A stretch of DNA of 64,000 bases from Paenibacillus protaetiae (GCF_004135365.1 NZ_CP035492.1:186001-250000), one strand, 5' to 3'. Numbered from the stretch's first letter, positions 17,547 through 27,870 are shown. Notes: generated from the sequence alone by a model not told the origin. Translations and numbers: made by a program.

Positions 17547-17584
17547 TAAATAGGGAATAATGGATACAGGTTTTTCAAATATTA

Positions 17585-17626
17585 TTCATAAATGAACGGC
17601 TTATGAATGTCGAACTATGCTATACT
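17585..17626 (+). promoter_or_regulatory. Promoter and possible operator of the hem operon
   Basis: TGCTATACT (extended -10, hexamer 17621-17626) lies 54 bases before the hemA start. No good -35 is seen. An inverted repeat TTCATAA-9 bases-TTATGAA (17585-17607) sits just upstream where a regulator could act. In B. subtilis hemA is under PerR control, but this repeat is not a clear Per box. Confidence 0.4.
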
Positions 17627-17679
17627 TAACGTTGAAATTAGACAACATCAGGAAGTTTGGAAAGGCAGGTGACATGCGC

Positions 17680-19059
17680 ATGCACATTATGGTCGTAGGA
17701 CTTAATTATCGAACGGCTCCAGTAGAAGTGAGGGAACGCTTTACGTTCTCGGAACAGGATTTGCCGGAAGCGCTTCGGCAGCTTAAGCAATCGACAGGCG
17801 TTATGGAATGTGTCATTGTTGCAACCTGCAATCGTACGGAATTGTATGTAGTCGTGGACAGGCATCATATGTGCGGGCATTACATTCGCAGCTTTATGGA
17901 GTCATGGTTTCATTTGCCGCGGCAGCAGTTTACCAATCATTTATACATGTATGAAGACCATGACGCTATCAAACATCTGTTCCGCGTAGCAAGCGGACTG
18001 GATTCCATGGTTATTGGCGAAACGCAAATTCTCGGACAAGTCAAAGATGCATTCCAGCTTGCCCAGCAGCATAAAATGACGGGCACGCTGTTTAATATGC
18101 TTTTTAAACAAGCGGTAACGGTTGCGAAACGCGCACATACGGAAACGGCGATTGGCGAATTGGCCGTATCGGTCAGCTATGCGGCTGTGGAGCTTGGCAA
18201 ACGGATTTTTGGAGCGTTCCATAAAAAAACCGTTATGCTGCTTGGCGCCGGAGAAACAAGCGAGCTGACAGCCAAACATCTGGTTGCTAACGGCGCAACC
18301 AATGTTATTGTCGGCAACCGCACGTATGAACGGGCAGCAACGCTTGCCCAGCAGCTGAACGGGCAGGCATTTGGCCTGAATGAAGCGGGCAGCCGGTTAA
18401 GCGATGTCGATATTATTATCAGCTCCACCGGAGCGTCCGGTTATGTATTAACAAAGGACGAGGTAGCTGCAGCGATGCAGCGGCGCAAATCCAAGCCGCT
18501 TTATTTGATTGATATTGCAGTTCCGCGGGATTTGGATCCTGCGATTGCAGAAGTAGACAACGTGTTCCTGTATGATATAGACGATCTGGAGGGCATCGTG
18601 GAGACGAACCTGGAGCTTCGGCGCAAGGAGGCGGCCAAAATCGAAACGATGATCAAAAAAGAGATGGATGCTTTTGATTCGTGGTATAAAACGCTTGGCG
18701 TCGTGCCGCTTATCCGCGCACTTCAGACAAAAGCGGAGGAAATTCACGAGGAAACACTGCACAGCTTGACGAATAAGCTGCCTGATCTCGGCGAGCACGA
18801 GCTGAAAGTGATCCGTAAGCTGACGAAAAGCATCGTCAATCAAATGATGCAAGATCCGATTCTTCGAATTAAAGAGATGGCCGGCGAGAAACGCTCGGAT
18901 GAAGCGATGGATATGTTTGTTAAGCTGTTTGCGCTGGAGGACCGCCTGGAAGCGGACAAGCAGGCTGAACGGCAGGCGAAATCCGAAAAAGAAGCTGCTG
19001 ACAAAAAGAAAATGGCACAAAACCAAGCAGCAATAACGTTTGCGGCTATGACACCTTAA
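17680..19059 (+). CDS. hemA: Glutamyl-tRNA reductase
   Basis: The 459-residue enzyme makes glutamate-1-semialdehyde from glutamyl-tRNA, the first committed step of tetrapyrrole synthesis in the C5 pathway. The catalytic Cys is in VIVATCNRTELY. The NAD(P) domain starts at about 185 (VMLLGAGETSELTAKHL), and a C-terminal helical dimer domain follows (RKLTKSIVNQMM). The tail is Lys/Ala/Gln-rich. The ATG at 17680 has AGGTG 8 bases upstream; ATG at 17674 is an alternative. It is the first gene of the hem operon and is likely the control point. Confidence 0.96.
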   Translation: MHIMVVGLNYRTAPVEVRERFTFSEQDLPEALRQLKQSTGVMECVIVATCNRTELYVVVDRHHMCGHYIRSFMESWFHLPRQQFTNHLYMYEDHDAIKHLFRVASGLDSMVIGETQILGQVKDAFQLAQQHKMTGTLFNMLFKQAVTVAKRAHTETAIGELAVSVSYAAVELGKRIFGAFHKKTVMLLGAGETSELTAKHLVANGATNVIVGNRTYERAATLAQQLNGQAFGLNEAGSRLSDVDIIISSTGASGYVLTKDEVAAAMQRRKSKPLYLIDIAVPRDLDPAIAEVDNVFLYDIDDLEGIVETNLELRRKEAAKIETMIKKEMDAFDSWYKTLGVVPLIRALQTKAEEIHEETLHSLTNKLPDLGEHELKVIRKLTKSIVNQMMQDPILRIKEMAGEKRSDEAMDMFVKLFALEDRLEADKQAERQAKSEKEAADKKKMAQNQAAITFAAMTP

Positions 19060-19106
19060 CGCTTAAGCAGAATTTCGCTTTAGGGCCGTAATGTGGAGGC
19101 GCACAT

Positions 19107-19919
19107 ATGGGAACGGCTAATTGGTTATATGACGCGATACTTTATATTTATGCCCTGAGCTTACTGTTTTACTTCTCCGATTTTATGGATGCCAATCGGA
19201 GAGCGAAACGGGTAGGTACAGGGCTGTTAATTTTTGTATGGGTTTTACAGACGGTATATGTATTAATTCGTATTTTCCATCATTTGGATTTAAGCGCCAT
19301 ATCGACCTTTGAATACTGGTTAGGTTTTTCATGGCTGCTGATTACCATTTCTGTTGTCATGAACCGCTTTTTTAATATTGAGTTTCTCGTTTTTTTTGTT
19401 AATGTCATTGGCTTTGCGGTGTTGGCTCTGAATTTGTACAGCGGCAGCCGGAACGGCGTTTCCATTGAAGCTTGGGAAACGACGCGCAACCTGCTGTACG
19501 TGCATATCAGCCTGATCTTATGCGCATACGCGGCTTTAACGCTTGGCGTATTGTTCGCTGCGATGTACCTGTTCCTGCACAAGCAGTTGAAAGGCAAAAA
19601 CTGGACAAAACATATGCGCAGGCTGCCCAGCCTGGAGATGATTAAACGTTATTCGGACCGGGCCGTCATGATCGGCGTACCGCTGCTTGCGATGTCCCTG
19701 TCAGTAGGCGCAACTTCGATTATTGTGGAGAACAGGCTGGAGCTTCTGCTGGACTGGAAAGTTATTTTCGCATTTCTTGCTTTTATCAGCTATATTGTTT
19801 ATGTCGTACAAAGATCACTCGGAAGAAAGCCGGCTTTAAAGCTGGCGCAGCTTCAAATTTTTTCGTTTATTTTGCTGGTATCCGGCTTTTTTGTAAACGG
19901 GTTGTCATCATTCCATTAA
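19107..19919 (+). CDS. hemX: HemX, CcsA-like integral membrane protein
   Basis: The 270-residue protein has about eight hydrophobic segments and resembles the cytochrome c assembly (CcsA/HemX) family. In B. subtilis HemX is the second gene of the hemAXCDBL operon and lowers the cellular amount of HemA. The position here is the same, 47 bases after hemA, so the same regulatory role is inferred. A heme-handling role cannot be excluded. A GTGGAGG site precedes ATG at 19107. Confidence 0.88.
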   Translation: MGTANWLYDAILYIYALSLLFYFSDFMDANRRAKRVGTGLLIFVWVLQTVYVLIRIFHHLDLSAISTFEYWLGFSWLLITISVVMNRFFNIEFLVFFVNVIGFAVLALNLYSGSRNGVSIEAWETTRNLLYVHISLILCAYAALTLGVLFAAMYLFLHKQLKGKNWTKHMRRLPSLEMIKRYSDRAVMIGVPLLAMSLSVGATSIIVENRLELLLDWKVIFAFLAFISYIVYVVQRSLGRKPALKLAQLQIFSFILLVSGFFVNGLSSFH

Positions 19920-19940
19920 CGGGCACAGGGAGCGGGCGGG

Positions 19941-20570
19941 TTGAGCAATTATTATCCAATGATGGTTCGGTTAAACGGGAAAAAATGCATCGTCGTCGGA
20001 GGCGGTAAAGTGGCCGAGCGTAAACTGGCCGGCTTGCTGGAGGCAGGAGCCGACAATGTTGCCGTCATCAGTCCGGTTATTACGCCAAAGCTGGAAGAGC
20101 TGGCTGCAGCCAGCTTGATCCGCTGGGACAAGCGGCCGTATAACGGCTTGGATGCCGGCGTATTCCTCGTTATTGCCGCAACGGATGACCGTGAGGTGAA
20201 TAAGCGGGTTGCAGCGGATGCCGAGCGGCTTGAAGCGCTTGTTAATGTTGCGGATGCGCCGGAAGAAGGGCGTTTCATAACGCCTGCGGTGGTCCGCAGA
20301 GGTTCGCTTCTGCTGGCGGTTACAGCCGGCGGGGCAAGCCCTTCGCTTACGGTCCGCATTAAGCGGGAGCTGGAGGCACGATACGGGCCGGACTATGCCG
20401 CGTATACCGAGAAGCTGGCTCGTCTGCGCTTGCTTGTTCAGCAGACCGTAGCAGACGAAATGGATAAGAAAGATATTTTGCAGCGGGCCGCACTGGAAAT
20501 GCCGCCTTTTGCTGTTGAAGAGAATGCAGACGAGTGGCTTGCAAGGCTGACAAGGAAAACAGAGGGATGA
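19941..20570 (+). CDS. Precorrin-2 dehydrogenase, siroheme synthesis
   Basis: The 209-residue protein starts at TTG and has an N-terminal NAD-binding fold with VVGGGKVAERK, then a Met8p/CysG-type region (VVRRGSLLLAVTAGGASPSLTVRIKRELE). It oxidises precorrin-2 to sirohydrochlorin; whether it also inserts iron, as Met8p does, cannot be told from sequence. With the SUMT domain of the cobA-hemD fusion two genes downstream, it diverts uroporphyrinogen III to siroheme, the cofactor of sulfite and nitrite reductases. In B. subtilis this gene lies outside the hem operon. Confidence 0.9.
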   Translation: MSNYYPMMVRLNGKKCIVVGGGKVAERKLAGLLEAGADNVAVISPVITPKLEELAAASLIRWDKRPYNGLDAGVFLVIAATDDREVNKRVAADAERLEALVNVADAPEEGRFITPAVVRRGSLLLAVTAGGASPSLTVRIKRELEARYGPDYAAYTEKLARLRLLVQQTVADEMDKKDILQRAALEMPPFAVEENADEWLARLTRKTEG

Positions 20571-20583
20571 GAGGGTGGCGGAA

Positions 20584-21552
20584 ATGGCAACAACCGGGAA
20601 AAGAACAATTGTGGTTGGGACAAGACAAAGCGCGCTTGCGCTCACGCAAACCGGGCAGGTTATTGACCAGCTGAAGGCGATTTGCGAGTCGCATGGGCTT
20701 GATTATACATTCGAAATACATAAAATCGTAACCAAAGGCGACCAGATCATTGACGTAACGTTATCGAAGGTTGGCGGCAAAGGTTTGTTTGTGAAGGAAA
20801 TTGAACAAGCGCTGCTCGACGGGACAATTGATCTTGCCGTACACAGCATGAAAGATATGCCGTATGAGCTTCCCGGCGGATTAATTAACGGAGCGGTTCC
20901 GAAGCGGGTGGACCCGAGGGACTGCCTCGTATCCAAAGATGGACAGGACTTGGCGGGTTTGCCGCCGGGCGCGAAAGTGGGAACAAGCAGTTTGCGCCGC
21001 GCTGCGCAAATTAAAGCATATCGCCCCGATCTTACGCTTGAATCGGTGCGCGGCAATATCGACTCGCGTATCCGCAAGCTGGAGACGGAAGGATTTGATG
21101 CCATTATTTTGGCAACAGCCGGTTTGAAACGAATGGACTGGGATAACCGGATTACCGCTTATATTCCAGAAGATGTCTGCATTCCGGCTGTCGGGCAAGG
21201 CGCGCTGGGCATCGAATGCCGGGAGGCTGATGCGGAAGTGCGGGAGCTGCTGGCGCTTCTTAATGATGAAGATACCGCTTATGCCGTTGAAGCAGAGAGA
21301 AGTTTCCTCGGTGCGCTGAACGGCGGCTGCCAGGTGCCGCTTGGCGCGCATGCTGTCCTTAAGCAAGCGCAGGACGGCACACGAACGCTTGAGCTTTCCG
21401 GCATGGTCGGAACGCCGGACGGCTCCACGCTGCTGAAAGAAATTCAGCAGGGCAGCGATCCGGTCGAGCTTGGCCGAAGCGTAGCCGCCGCGCTCCGCGC
21501 TCGCGGAGCGGACGATATTCTGAAGCAATACGGGGGCGCACATGGAGCATAA
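20584..21552 (+). CDS. hemC: Porphobilinogen deaminase (hydroxymethylbilane synthase)
   Basis: The 322-residue enzyme polymerises four porphobilinogen units to hydroxymethylbilane. Family signatures are VGTRQSALALTQT near the start, AVHSMKDMP, GTSSLRRAAQ and ERSFLGALNGGCQVPLG, whose Cys holds the dipyrromethane cofactor. ATG at 20584 follows GAGGG by 8 bases; GTG at 20575 is an equally spaced alternative. The 3' end overlaps the next gene by 11 bases, indicating tight coupling. Confidence 0.96.
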   Translation: MATTGKRTIVVGTRQSALALTQTGQVIDQLKAICESHGLDYTFEIHKIVTKGDQIIDVTLSKVGGKGLFVKEIEQALLDGTIDLAVHSMKDMPYELPGGLINGAVPKRVDPRDCLVSKDGQDLAGLPPGAKVGTSSLRRAAQIKAYRPDLTLESVRGNIDSRIRKLETEGFDAIILATAGLKRMDWDNRITAYIPEDVCIPAVGQGALGIECREADAEVRELLALLNDEDTAYAVEAERSFLGALNGGCQVPLGAHAVLKQAQDGTRTLELSGMVGTPDGSTLLKEIQQGSDPVELGRSVAAALRARGADDILKQYGGAHGA

Positions 21553-23104
21553 AGGAACGGTATATTTGGTTGGCGCAGGACCGGGAGATCCGAAGCTGAT
21601 TACCGTTCGCGGCTTGGAAGTGCTCCGCAAAAGCGACGTTGTTGTATATGACCGGCTGGCAAGCCCAAGGCTGCTTCAGCATTTGAAGCCGGGAACGGAA
21701 AAAATATATGTCGGCAAGCTGCCGGACAGGCATACGATGAAGCAGGAGCAAATCAATCAGCTGCTTGTCGATTTGGCTTTGCAGGGGAAAACGGTAACCC
21801 GGCTTAAAGGCGGCGACCCGACGATTTTTGGCCGGGTCGGCGAAGAGGCGGAACTGCTGCAAGAGCACGGAATAACATTTGAGATTGTGCCGGGCATTAC
21901 TTCGGCTATCGCTGTGCCGGCGTATGCCGGCATCCCGGTGACGCACCGCGATCTTGCATCGTCGCTGTCGATCATTACAGGCCACGAAAGCCCGGAAAAG
22001 CTGGACCGTTCCATTCATTGGGACAAGGTGACGAACGCTACCGGAACGCTTGTTTTTCTGATGGGCGTCTCCAAAGTCGGCTATATCGCCGAGCAGCTGA
22101 TCCGGCACGGCAAGCCGCCTGAGACGCCGGTAGCCCTGATCCGCTGGGGAACAAGGCCGGAGCAGGAGACCATTACCGGAACGCTTGCGACGATAGAACG
22201 AATCGTTAAAGAAGCGGGCTTTCAGCCGCCGGCCGTTATCGTGGTCGGGGAGGTTGTGCTTCAGCGCGACAAGCTGCAATGGGTGGAGCGCAAGCCGCTG
22301 TTTGGCATGCGCGTGCTCATTACACGCGCCCGGTCGCAGGCTAGCGAGCTGGCCGCCCTCATCGAAGAGCTGGGCGGCGAGCCGTGCGAATTTCCTGTCA
22401 TTGAAACCAGAATGACAGAAGGCGGGCATGCGGCAGAAGCTATCGGCGGCGCGCTTCAGCAAGCCGAACAATATCACTGGCTGCTGTTTACGAGCGTAAA
22501 CGGCGTCGAATACTTTTTTGAATGGCTGAAGCGTCTGGGCGTTGATATTCGACGTTTCCATGCGGCCCGTATTGCCGCTGTCGGCCCCAAGACGGCGCAA
22601 GCGCTGGAAGCGAAAGGGCTGCTGCCTGTCAGCCTGCCCGGTCAATTCCAGGCGGAAGGCTTGCTGGAGCGGCTGAAAGGCGAAATCGCCCCCGGCCAAA
22701 AGGTGCTTTTGCCGAGAGGCAATCTGGCGCGCGACCTGCTTCCGAAAGAGCTGGAAGCCGGCGGTATTGCTGCGGTTCCGATTGATGTATACGAAACCGT
22801 GCTTGCGGAAAACCAAGACGAATATGCGCTTGAGGCGCTTCGCGAGCGCGAAATCCATATGATTACGTTTACCAGCTCCTCCACGGTAAACAACCTGCTC
22901 GAGCTGCTGAAGCGGAGCGGAATAGACCAGCCGGCGAAGCTGCTGGAAGCCGTGCCTGTCGCTTCGATTGGCCCGCAAACGACTAAGGCGGCTGAAGCAG
23001 CGGGGCTTGAAGTTGCAATTGAGCCGGACACGGCGACCATCGAGGCATTGGTCGCCGCTATTGTGCAATACAGGCTGACGGAACGCAGCCGCATGAATGA
23101 ATGA
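21542..23104 (+). CDS. cobA: CobA-HemD fusion: uroporphyrinogen-III methyltransferase and uroporphyrinogen-III synthase
   Basis: The 520-residue two-domain enzyme. Residues 1-250 form a SUMT domain ([58 protein letters not shown]) that methylates uroporphyrinogen III to precorrin-2. Residues about 260-510 form a HemD domain ([48 protein letters not shown]) that closes hydroxymethylbilane to uroporphyrinogen III. One chain thus makes the branch-point intermediate and starts the siroheme branch. B. subtilis uses separate proteins. The gene overlaps hemC by 11 bases and hemB follows closely. Confidence 0.93.
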   Translation: MEHKGTVYLVGAGPGDPKLITVRGLEVLRKSDVVVYDRLASPRLLQHLKPGTEKIYVGKLPDRHTMKQEQINQLLVDLALQGKTVTRLKGGDPTIFGRVGEEAELLQEHGITFEIVPGITSAIAVPAYAGIPVTHRDLASSLSIITGHESPEKLDRSIHWDKVTNATGTLVFLMGVSKVGYIAEQLIRHGKPPETPVALIRWGTRPEQETITGTLATIERIVKEAGFQPPAVIVVGEVVLQRDKLQWVERKPLFGMRVLITRARSQASELAALIEELGGEPCEFPVIETRMTEGGHAAEAIGGALQQAEQYHWLLFTSVNGVEYFFEWLKRLGVDIRRFHAARIAAVGPKTAQALEAKGLLPVSLPGQFQAEGLLERLKGEIAPGQKVLLPRGNLARDLLPKELEAGGIAAVPIDVYETVLAENQDEYALEALREREIHMITFTSSSTVNNLLELLKRSGIDQPAKLLEAVPVASIGPQTTKAAEAAGLEVAIEPDTATIEALVAAIVQYRLTERSRMNE

Positions 23105-23127
23105 CAAGACTGGGAGGCATGACAACG

Positions 23128-24129
23128 ATGACATTTCCAATTGAAAGGCATCGCCGTTTACGCAGAACGGCTGCATTGCGCAGCATGGTTAGAGAGACAA
23201 TCCTTCATCCTGATGAATTTATTTATCCGATATTCGTAACGTTTGGCACCAATGTCAAAACCGAAATTGCTTCGATGCCGGGCGTATTCCAATATTCGCT
23301 TGACCGGCTGGAAGAGGAAATTAAAGATGTCATCGACGCCGGTATCCGCAGCGTCCTGCTGTTTGGCATTCCGGAGCATAAAGATGCAGTCGGCACTTCC
23401 GCGTTCGAATCGGAAGGGATTGTTCAACAGGCGACAAGGGCTATTAAAAAAATGGCACCCGACATGCTTGTTGTGGCGGACACCTGCTTATGCGAATTTA
23501 CAGATCACGGCCATTGCGGCTTGATCCATCACGACCCTGTCACCGGCGTTGCCGACGTAGACAATGACAGCTCGCTTGAGGTGTTGGTCCGCACGGCCAT
23601 TTCGCAAGCGGAAGCGGGAGCGGATATTATCGCCCCTTCCAACATGATGGACGGATTTGTGGCCGCGATCCGCGCCGGTCTTGATGAAGCAGGTTATTCG
23701 CATATTCCGATCATGTCGTATTCGGTCAAATATGCATCCGCATTTTACGGCCCGTTCCGCGAGGCTGCGCAATCCGCGCCGCAGTTCGGCGACCGCAAAA
23801 CGTATCAGATGGATCCGGCCAACGTGCGGGAAGCGCTGCGCGAAGCGGACTCCGATGTGACCGAAGGCGCCGACATGCTGATGGTGAAACCGGCACTCGC
23901 GTATATGGACGTCATTAAAACGCTGAAAGACAATTTCGACCTGCCTGTTGTTGCTTATAACGTCAGCGGCGAATATTCGATGGTGAAAGCGGCGGCAGCC
24001 AGCGGCTGGATTGACGAACGCAAAATCGTTATGGAATCGCTGCTTGGCATGAAACGCGCCGGCGCAGACATCATTATTACGTATCATGCGAAAGATGCGG
24101 CAAGATGGCTGAAGGAGGAAACGAAGTGA
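23128..24129 (+). CDS. hemB: Delta-aminolevulinic acid dehydratase (porphobilinogen synthase)
   Basis: The 333-residue TIM-barrel enzyme condenses two aminolevulinates to porphobilinogen. It has the zinc-type Cys cluster in [14 protein letters not shown], the Schiff-base Lys in [17 protein letters not shown] and the second conserved Lys in [15 protein letters not shown] at 23128 is chosen because GGGAGG is 10 bases upstream; ATG at 23119 is too close to it. The stop overlaps the hemL start (GTGA), so the two are translationally coupled. Confidence 0.96.
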   Translation: MTFPIERHRRLRRTAALRSMVRETILHPDEFIYPIFVTFGTNVKTEIASMPGVFQYSLDRLEEEIKDVIDAGIRSVLLFGIPEHKDAVGTSAFESEGIVQQATRAIKKMAPDMLVVADTCLCEFTDHGHCGLIHHDPVTGVADVDNDSSLEVLVRTAISQAEAGADIIAPSNMMDGFVAAIRAGLDEAGYSHIPIMSYSVKYASAFYGPFREAAQSAPQFGDRKTYQMDPANVREALREADSDVTEGADMLMVKPALAYMDVIKTLKDNFDLPVVAYNVSGEYSMVKAAAASGWIDERKIVMESLLGMKRAGADIIITYHAKDAARWLKEETK

Positions 24130-25427
24130 GCGAGCATACAAGCACCAGAGTGAATACACGTTCGGTTGAAGCTTTTGCCAGAGCGAAGCAGGTAATGCCG
24201 GGCGGCGTCAACAGCCCCGTGCGCGCGTTCAAATCGGTAGGGCTGAATCCGGTCTATATGGAGCGCGGAGAAGGCAGCCGCATTTACGATATCGACGGCA
24301 ACAGCTATATCGACTACATTGCCTCCTGGGGGCCGCTTATTATGGGCCATGCCCATCCGGAAGTGGTCGAAGCGATCAAGCGTACAGCCGAGAAAGGCAC
24401 CAGCTTTGGCGCGCCGACCGAACTGGAGACGTTAATGGCGGAAACGGTATGCGAACGCGTGCCTTCCGTTGATATCGTCCGCATGGTCAATTCGGGTACG
24501 GAAGCTACGATGAGCGCCCTTCGCCTGGCGAGAGGTTATACGAAACGCAACCGTATTCTGAAGTTCGAAGGCTCGTATCACGGCCATGCCGACAGCCTGC
24601 TGATCAAAGCCGGTTCGGGTGTCGCTACGCTTGGCCTGCCGGACAGCCCGGGCGTACCGGAGCATGTGGCAGCCCAGACGATTGCGGTGCCGTATAACGA
24701 TCTGGAATCGGTGAAGCTGGCGTTTGAGCGATACGGCGAAGAAATCGCCTGCATTATTGTGGAGCCAATCGCCGGCAACATGGGTGTGGTGCCGCCGCTT
24801 CCGGGCTTCCTGCAAGGGCTGCGCGACATTACCCGCCAATATGGCAGCCTGCTTATTTTTGACGAGGTCATGACCGGCTTCCGCGTCGGCTACAGTTGCG
24901 CGCAAGGGCTGTTCGGCATTGAACCCGATTTGACCTGCTTCGGCAAAGTCATCGGCGGCGGTTTGCCGGTAGGGGCTTATGGCGGCAAACGCGAAATTAT
25001 GGAAATGATTGCGCCAAGCGGCCCGATTTATCAGGCGGGTACGCTTTCGGGCAACCCGCTGGCAATGGCTGCAGGCTACACGACATTAAAGCTGTTGACG
25101 CCGGAAACGTACAATCTGCTGGAAAACCGCGCTTCCCGCCTGCAGCTTGGCTTCGAGGCCAATGCGCGCAAGCATGGCGTTCCTGTGACCATTAACCGCG
25201 TCGGCTCGATGGTATGTCCGTTCTTTACCGATACGCTGGTCGTTAACTTCGATACGGCGAAAACCTCCAATCTGGAACGGTTCAAATCGTATTTCGCCCA
25301 TATGCTTGATCTTGGCGTAAGCGTAGCGCCTTCGCAGTTCGAAGGAATGTTTGTATCGGCGGTGCACTCGAATGAAGACATCGACGCTACGATTGCAGCA
25401 CATGATGCGGCGCTCAGCCGCTTGTAA
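24126..25427 (+). CDS. hemL: Glutamate-1-semialdehyde 2,1-aminomutase
   Basis: The 433-residue PLP enzyme converts the HemA product to 5-aminolevulinate. Class-III aminotransferase features are present: [36 protein letters not shown] and [17 protein letters not shown], whose Lys binds PLP. GTG at 24126 is chosen because AAGGAGG lies 7 bases upstream and it overlaps the hemB stop; an in-frame ATG at 24105 lies inside hemB. It is the last gene of the operon, followed by a terminator. Confidence 0.96.
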   Translation: MSEHTSTRVNTRSVEAFARAKQVMPGGVNSPVRAFKSVGLNPVYMERGEGSRIYDIDGNSYIDYIASWGPLIMGHAHPEVVEAIKRTAEKGTSFGAPTELETLMAETVCERVPSVDIVRMVNSGTEATMSALRLARGYTKRNRILKFEGSYHGHADSLLIKAGSGVATLGLPDSPGVPEHVAAQTIAVPYNDLESVKLAFERYGEEIACIIVEPIAGNMGVVPPLPGFLQGLRDITRQYGSLLIFDEVMTGFRVGYSCAQGLFGIEPDLTCFGKVIGGGLPVGAYGGKREIMEMIAPSGPIYQAGTLSGNPLAMAAGYTTLKLLTPETYNLLENRASRLQLGFEANARKHGVPVTINRVGSMVCPFFTDTLVVNFDTAKTSNLERFKSYFAHMLDLGVSVAPSQFEGMFVSAVHSNEDIDATIAAHDAALSRL

Positions 25428-25472
25428 TAACGGAAGTCTGTAACACAGCATTAAAGCCCAATACGGATAACG

Positions 25473-25508
25473 GCCGGATCGAAAAAACGGTTTCGATTCG
25501 GCTTTTTT
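25473..25508 (+). terminator. Terminator of the hem operon
   Basis: A 12-bp stem with one G-T pair (GCCGGATCGAAA with TTTCGATTCGGC), 6-base loop and six Ts. Confidence 0.88.
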
Positions 25509-25579
25509 GCAAATAGAAGCCGGTTTCGCAAACCAAAGCTTCTATTCCTCCGGAACGAACAAAGGAGAGATTGTAAACG

Positions 25580-26533
25580 ATGAATCGTAACACCTATATT
25601 CGCAAAGGGGAATGGATGGAGCTGGATACAACAGCCGTTGCCGCAGAAACGGGAGCGGCTCCGCTTGAAACCGGGGCTCATCCGCACCATGTCCGGCAAT
25701 GGCTGCAGTCGCTGTCCTTTTTTCCGGACAAATGGCTGGGCCGCTTATTTTCCGTAGGAGGCATCCGCTGGCAGGGCGATGCGCTGCAGCTGCTTGCCTT
25801 CCCGGCGGCGGATACAGACAAAGATGCCGTATACCGGAAAGCGGCTGCGCCAACCGTTATGGCTGCGCCCCCGGTATTGTTTGAAGATGATTTTTGCCTC
25901 GTTCTCCACAAGCCTGCAGGCATGCCCGTTCATGAATCGCACCCGGGGCATACAGGCACGCTGGACGAAGCGGCGGCAAGGCATGCGCTGGCGGAAGGCG
26001 ACCCGCTGCCGCTGCGCCATATTCACCGGCTGGATGAAGATACGTCAGGGCCGGTGTTATATGCCAAAAACGAACTGGCCCAGCTGCTGCTGGACGAGGC
26101 AATGCGCGACAAGCGGATTGACCGGCATTATTTGGCGGTTGTCCGCGGCAGGCCGACCAGACGGCAGGGAACCGTAGACGAGCCGATCGGCAAGGACCGC
26201 CATCATTCCTCCAGAAGAATCGTAACCTCTTCCGGGGACCGGGCCGTTACGCATTACGAGCTGTTGGAGCGCTGGGGGACCGCCTCTTTGCTGCGTTTGC
26301 AGCTGGAAACGGGCAGAACGCATCAAATCCGCGTCCATATGAGCTTTAACGGCAATCCGCTGCTTGGCGACCAGCTGTACGGCGGAGATACAAGGCTGAT
26401 CCGCCATCAGGCGCTTCACGGCGAATCGCTTGCTTTTCCGCATCCGTGGACCCGGGAGGTTATTCGAGTAGAAGCAGCTCCTCCCCGCTGGTTATCCGAA
26501 TTGAAAGAGAAGCTGGCCGGTACGGCAAAATGA
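25580..26533 (+). CDS. RluA-family pseudouridine synthase
   Basis: The 317-residue protein has the RluA catalytic motif HRLDEDTSG with the active Asp, preceded by LVLHKPAGMPVHES and followed by LETGRTHQIRVHM. It isomerises uridine to pseudouridine in rRNA or tRNA; the target site cannot be read from the sequence. The first 90 residues look like a degenerate S4-like RNA-binding region (HHVRQWLQSLSFFPDKWLGRLF). AAAGGAGAG supports the ATG at 25580. It stands between the hem operon and spoVID. Confidence 0.9.
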   Translation: MNRNTYIRKGEWMELDTTAVAAETGAAPLETGAHPHHVRQWLQSLSFFPDKWLGRLFSVGGIRWQGDALQLLAFPAADTDKDAVYRKAAAPTVMAAPPVLFEDDFCLVLHKPAGMPVHESHPGHTGTLDEAAARHALAEGDPLPLRHIHRLDEDTSGPVLYAKNELAQLLLDEAMRDKRIDRHYLAVVRGRPTRRQGTVDEPIGKDRHHSSRRIVTSSGDRAVTHYELLERWGTASLLRLQLETGRTHQIRVHMSFNGNPLLGDQLYGGDTRLIRHQALHGESLAFPHPWTREVIRVEAAPPRWLSELKEKLAGTAK

Positions 26534-26625
26534 TAGTCATGCACCTCTCCTTCCTGCCATATAGATAGATAGTGAATGTAACGTATAGCCCAAGCATTCA
26601 GTAGGAGGAAGGGAGGAAAAGCAGC

Positions 26626-27831
26626 GTGGCGGAACAAACAAACGGATTGCGTTTTGATGTATATGAGCGCGTTCACTTACCGGATGATGTAGCTGCTATT
26701 GATGAGCTGGAGGAAATTGAGCTGGTTCCTCGCATCCAGGTGGTTGAGCAGGGTGACCATGCCTTATTAAAAGGCCAATTGCTGCTTAGCGGGGTTTATC
26801 GCAGCAAGTCGGAGCTGGCGGCGTCGCAGACGCTGGAACATTGGATTCCCGTTGAAATTTCCTTGCCGATGAACCGGGTATCCAGGCTGGAGGACATATC
26901 GGTCGAGATTGATAATTTCGACGTCGACTTATTGTCGTCGCGTACCATTAATGTCACGGGGGTCCTTTCCTTGCGCGGCATATTGGTGGAATCATTGCCG
27001 GAAGCGGCAGAGCCGTGGCGCGAAGAGTCCTTTACTGTTGTTCACCGCCGGGAGCGGGAAGAAGCGCAGTCGTATCCTTATGGAGGGTACGCCCAGGAAT
27101 GGGCGGAAGAACAGCAGCGGCAGCCGCAACCACAGCAGGAAGCGCCGCAGGCTGGATTTTCGTCTCATTTTGGCATACCGGATGAAGCTGCCGCTATAAG
27201 GGAACAATCGGAAGCGGAGTTCCAGCCGGAGCCTCGCGCGGAACAGCCGCTAGGTGGTCAAGCCGATGCCGGCTGGTCCGCTTCGCCGTGGCTGCCGGCT
27301 GATGCGCAAGCGGAGGAGCGCCAGCCCGAGGCAGCTGCAGAAGCGGCTGAGGCGGGGGCGCTGCCATACGAGGAGCCGCAGCCGGAAGCATGGACGGAGA
27401 CGTCGCCTGTTGCTCAAGCGCTGGAAGCGGCGCAGCCGGAGCCGGAAAAGCAGGAGCCGCGCGTCGCATTTGGCGCGAAGCAGGAGCAGCCCGCCAAAGC
27501 CGATGCTTCCGGAGTCGGCTTGCTGACGCTGCTGCAAACGAGCCGGAGAGAGCAGGCGGCAAGGCAAGCGGCCGAAGAAGAGCTAACTGCGAAAAGAGAG
27601 CAAAAGCGCAATGAATTGTACGTCGATGAAATCGAATGGGGCAACTTGTTCCTCGGCAAGCAGGCGAGCAGCCAAAACGAGTTCCGCAAAATACGTGTGT
27701 GCATCGTTCAAAAGGAAGAAACGCTCGAATCGATTGCGTTTCGCTACAATTTGAACCCCAGAGAAATTTTGCTGCACAACCGGCTAAGCGACAGCTCTGT
27801 GTCGGAAGGACAAGTGCTTTATATTCCGTAA
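26626..27831 (+). CDS. spoVID: SpoVID-like spore coat morphogenetic protein
   Basis: The 401-residue protein has a beta-rich N-terminal SPOCS-type domain (about residues 5-130), a long low-complexity middle rich in Glu, Ala, Pro and Gln (135-330), and a C-terminal LysM domain (about 355-401, IVQKEETLESIAFRYNLNPREILLHN). This plan matches SpoVID, which drives coat encasement around the forespore. The middle is very acidic and probably disordered. It starts at GTG after a GGGAGG site. Its B. subtilis counterpart lies near hemL and valS, as here. SafA, a known SpoVID partner, is also encoded in the window. Confidence 0.88.
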   Translation: MAEQTNGLRFDVYERVHLPDDVAAIDELEEIELVPRIQVVEQGDHALLKGQLLLSGVYRSKSELAASQTLEHWIPVEISLPMNRVSRLEDISVEIDNFDVDLLSSRTINVTGVLSLRGILVESLPEAAEPWREESFTVVHRREREEAQSYPYGGYAQEWAEEQQRQPQPQQEAPQAGFSSHFGIPDEAAAIREQSEAEFQPEPRAEQPLGGQADAGWSASPWLPADAQAEERQPEAAAEAAEAGALPYEEPQPEAWTETSPVAQALEAAQPEPEKQEPRVAFGAKQEQPAKADASGVGLLTLLQTSRREQAARQAAEEELTAKREQKRNELYVDEIEWGNLFLGKQASSQNEFRKIRVCIVQKEETLESIAFRYNLNPREILLHNRLSDSSVSEGQVLYIP

Positions 27832-27870
27832 TGAACGGCCAGCGCTTGCGCATGCATCCTATCTTGAAAC

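Noticed and set aside
21359-23176. 605-codon minus-strand frame opposite cobA-hemD
   Set aside because: Antisense shadow of GC-rich coding sequence; no family features or ribosome site.
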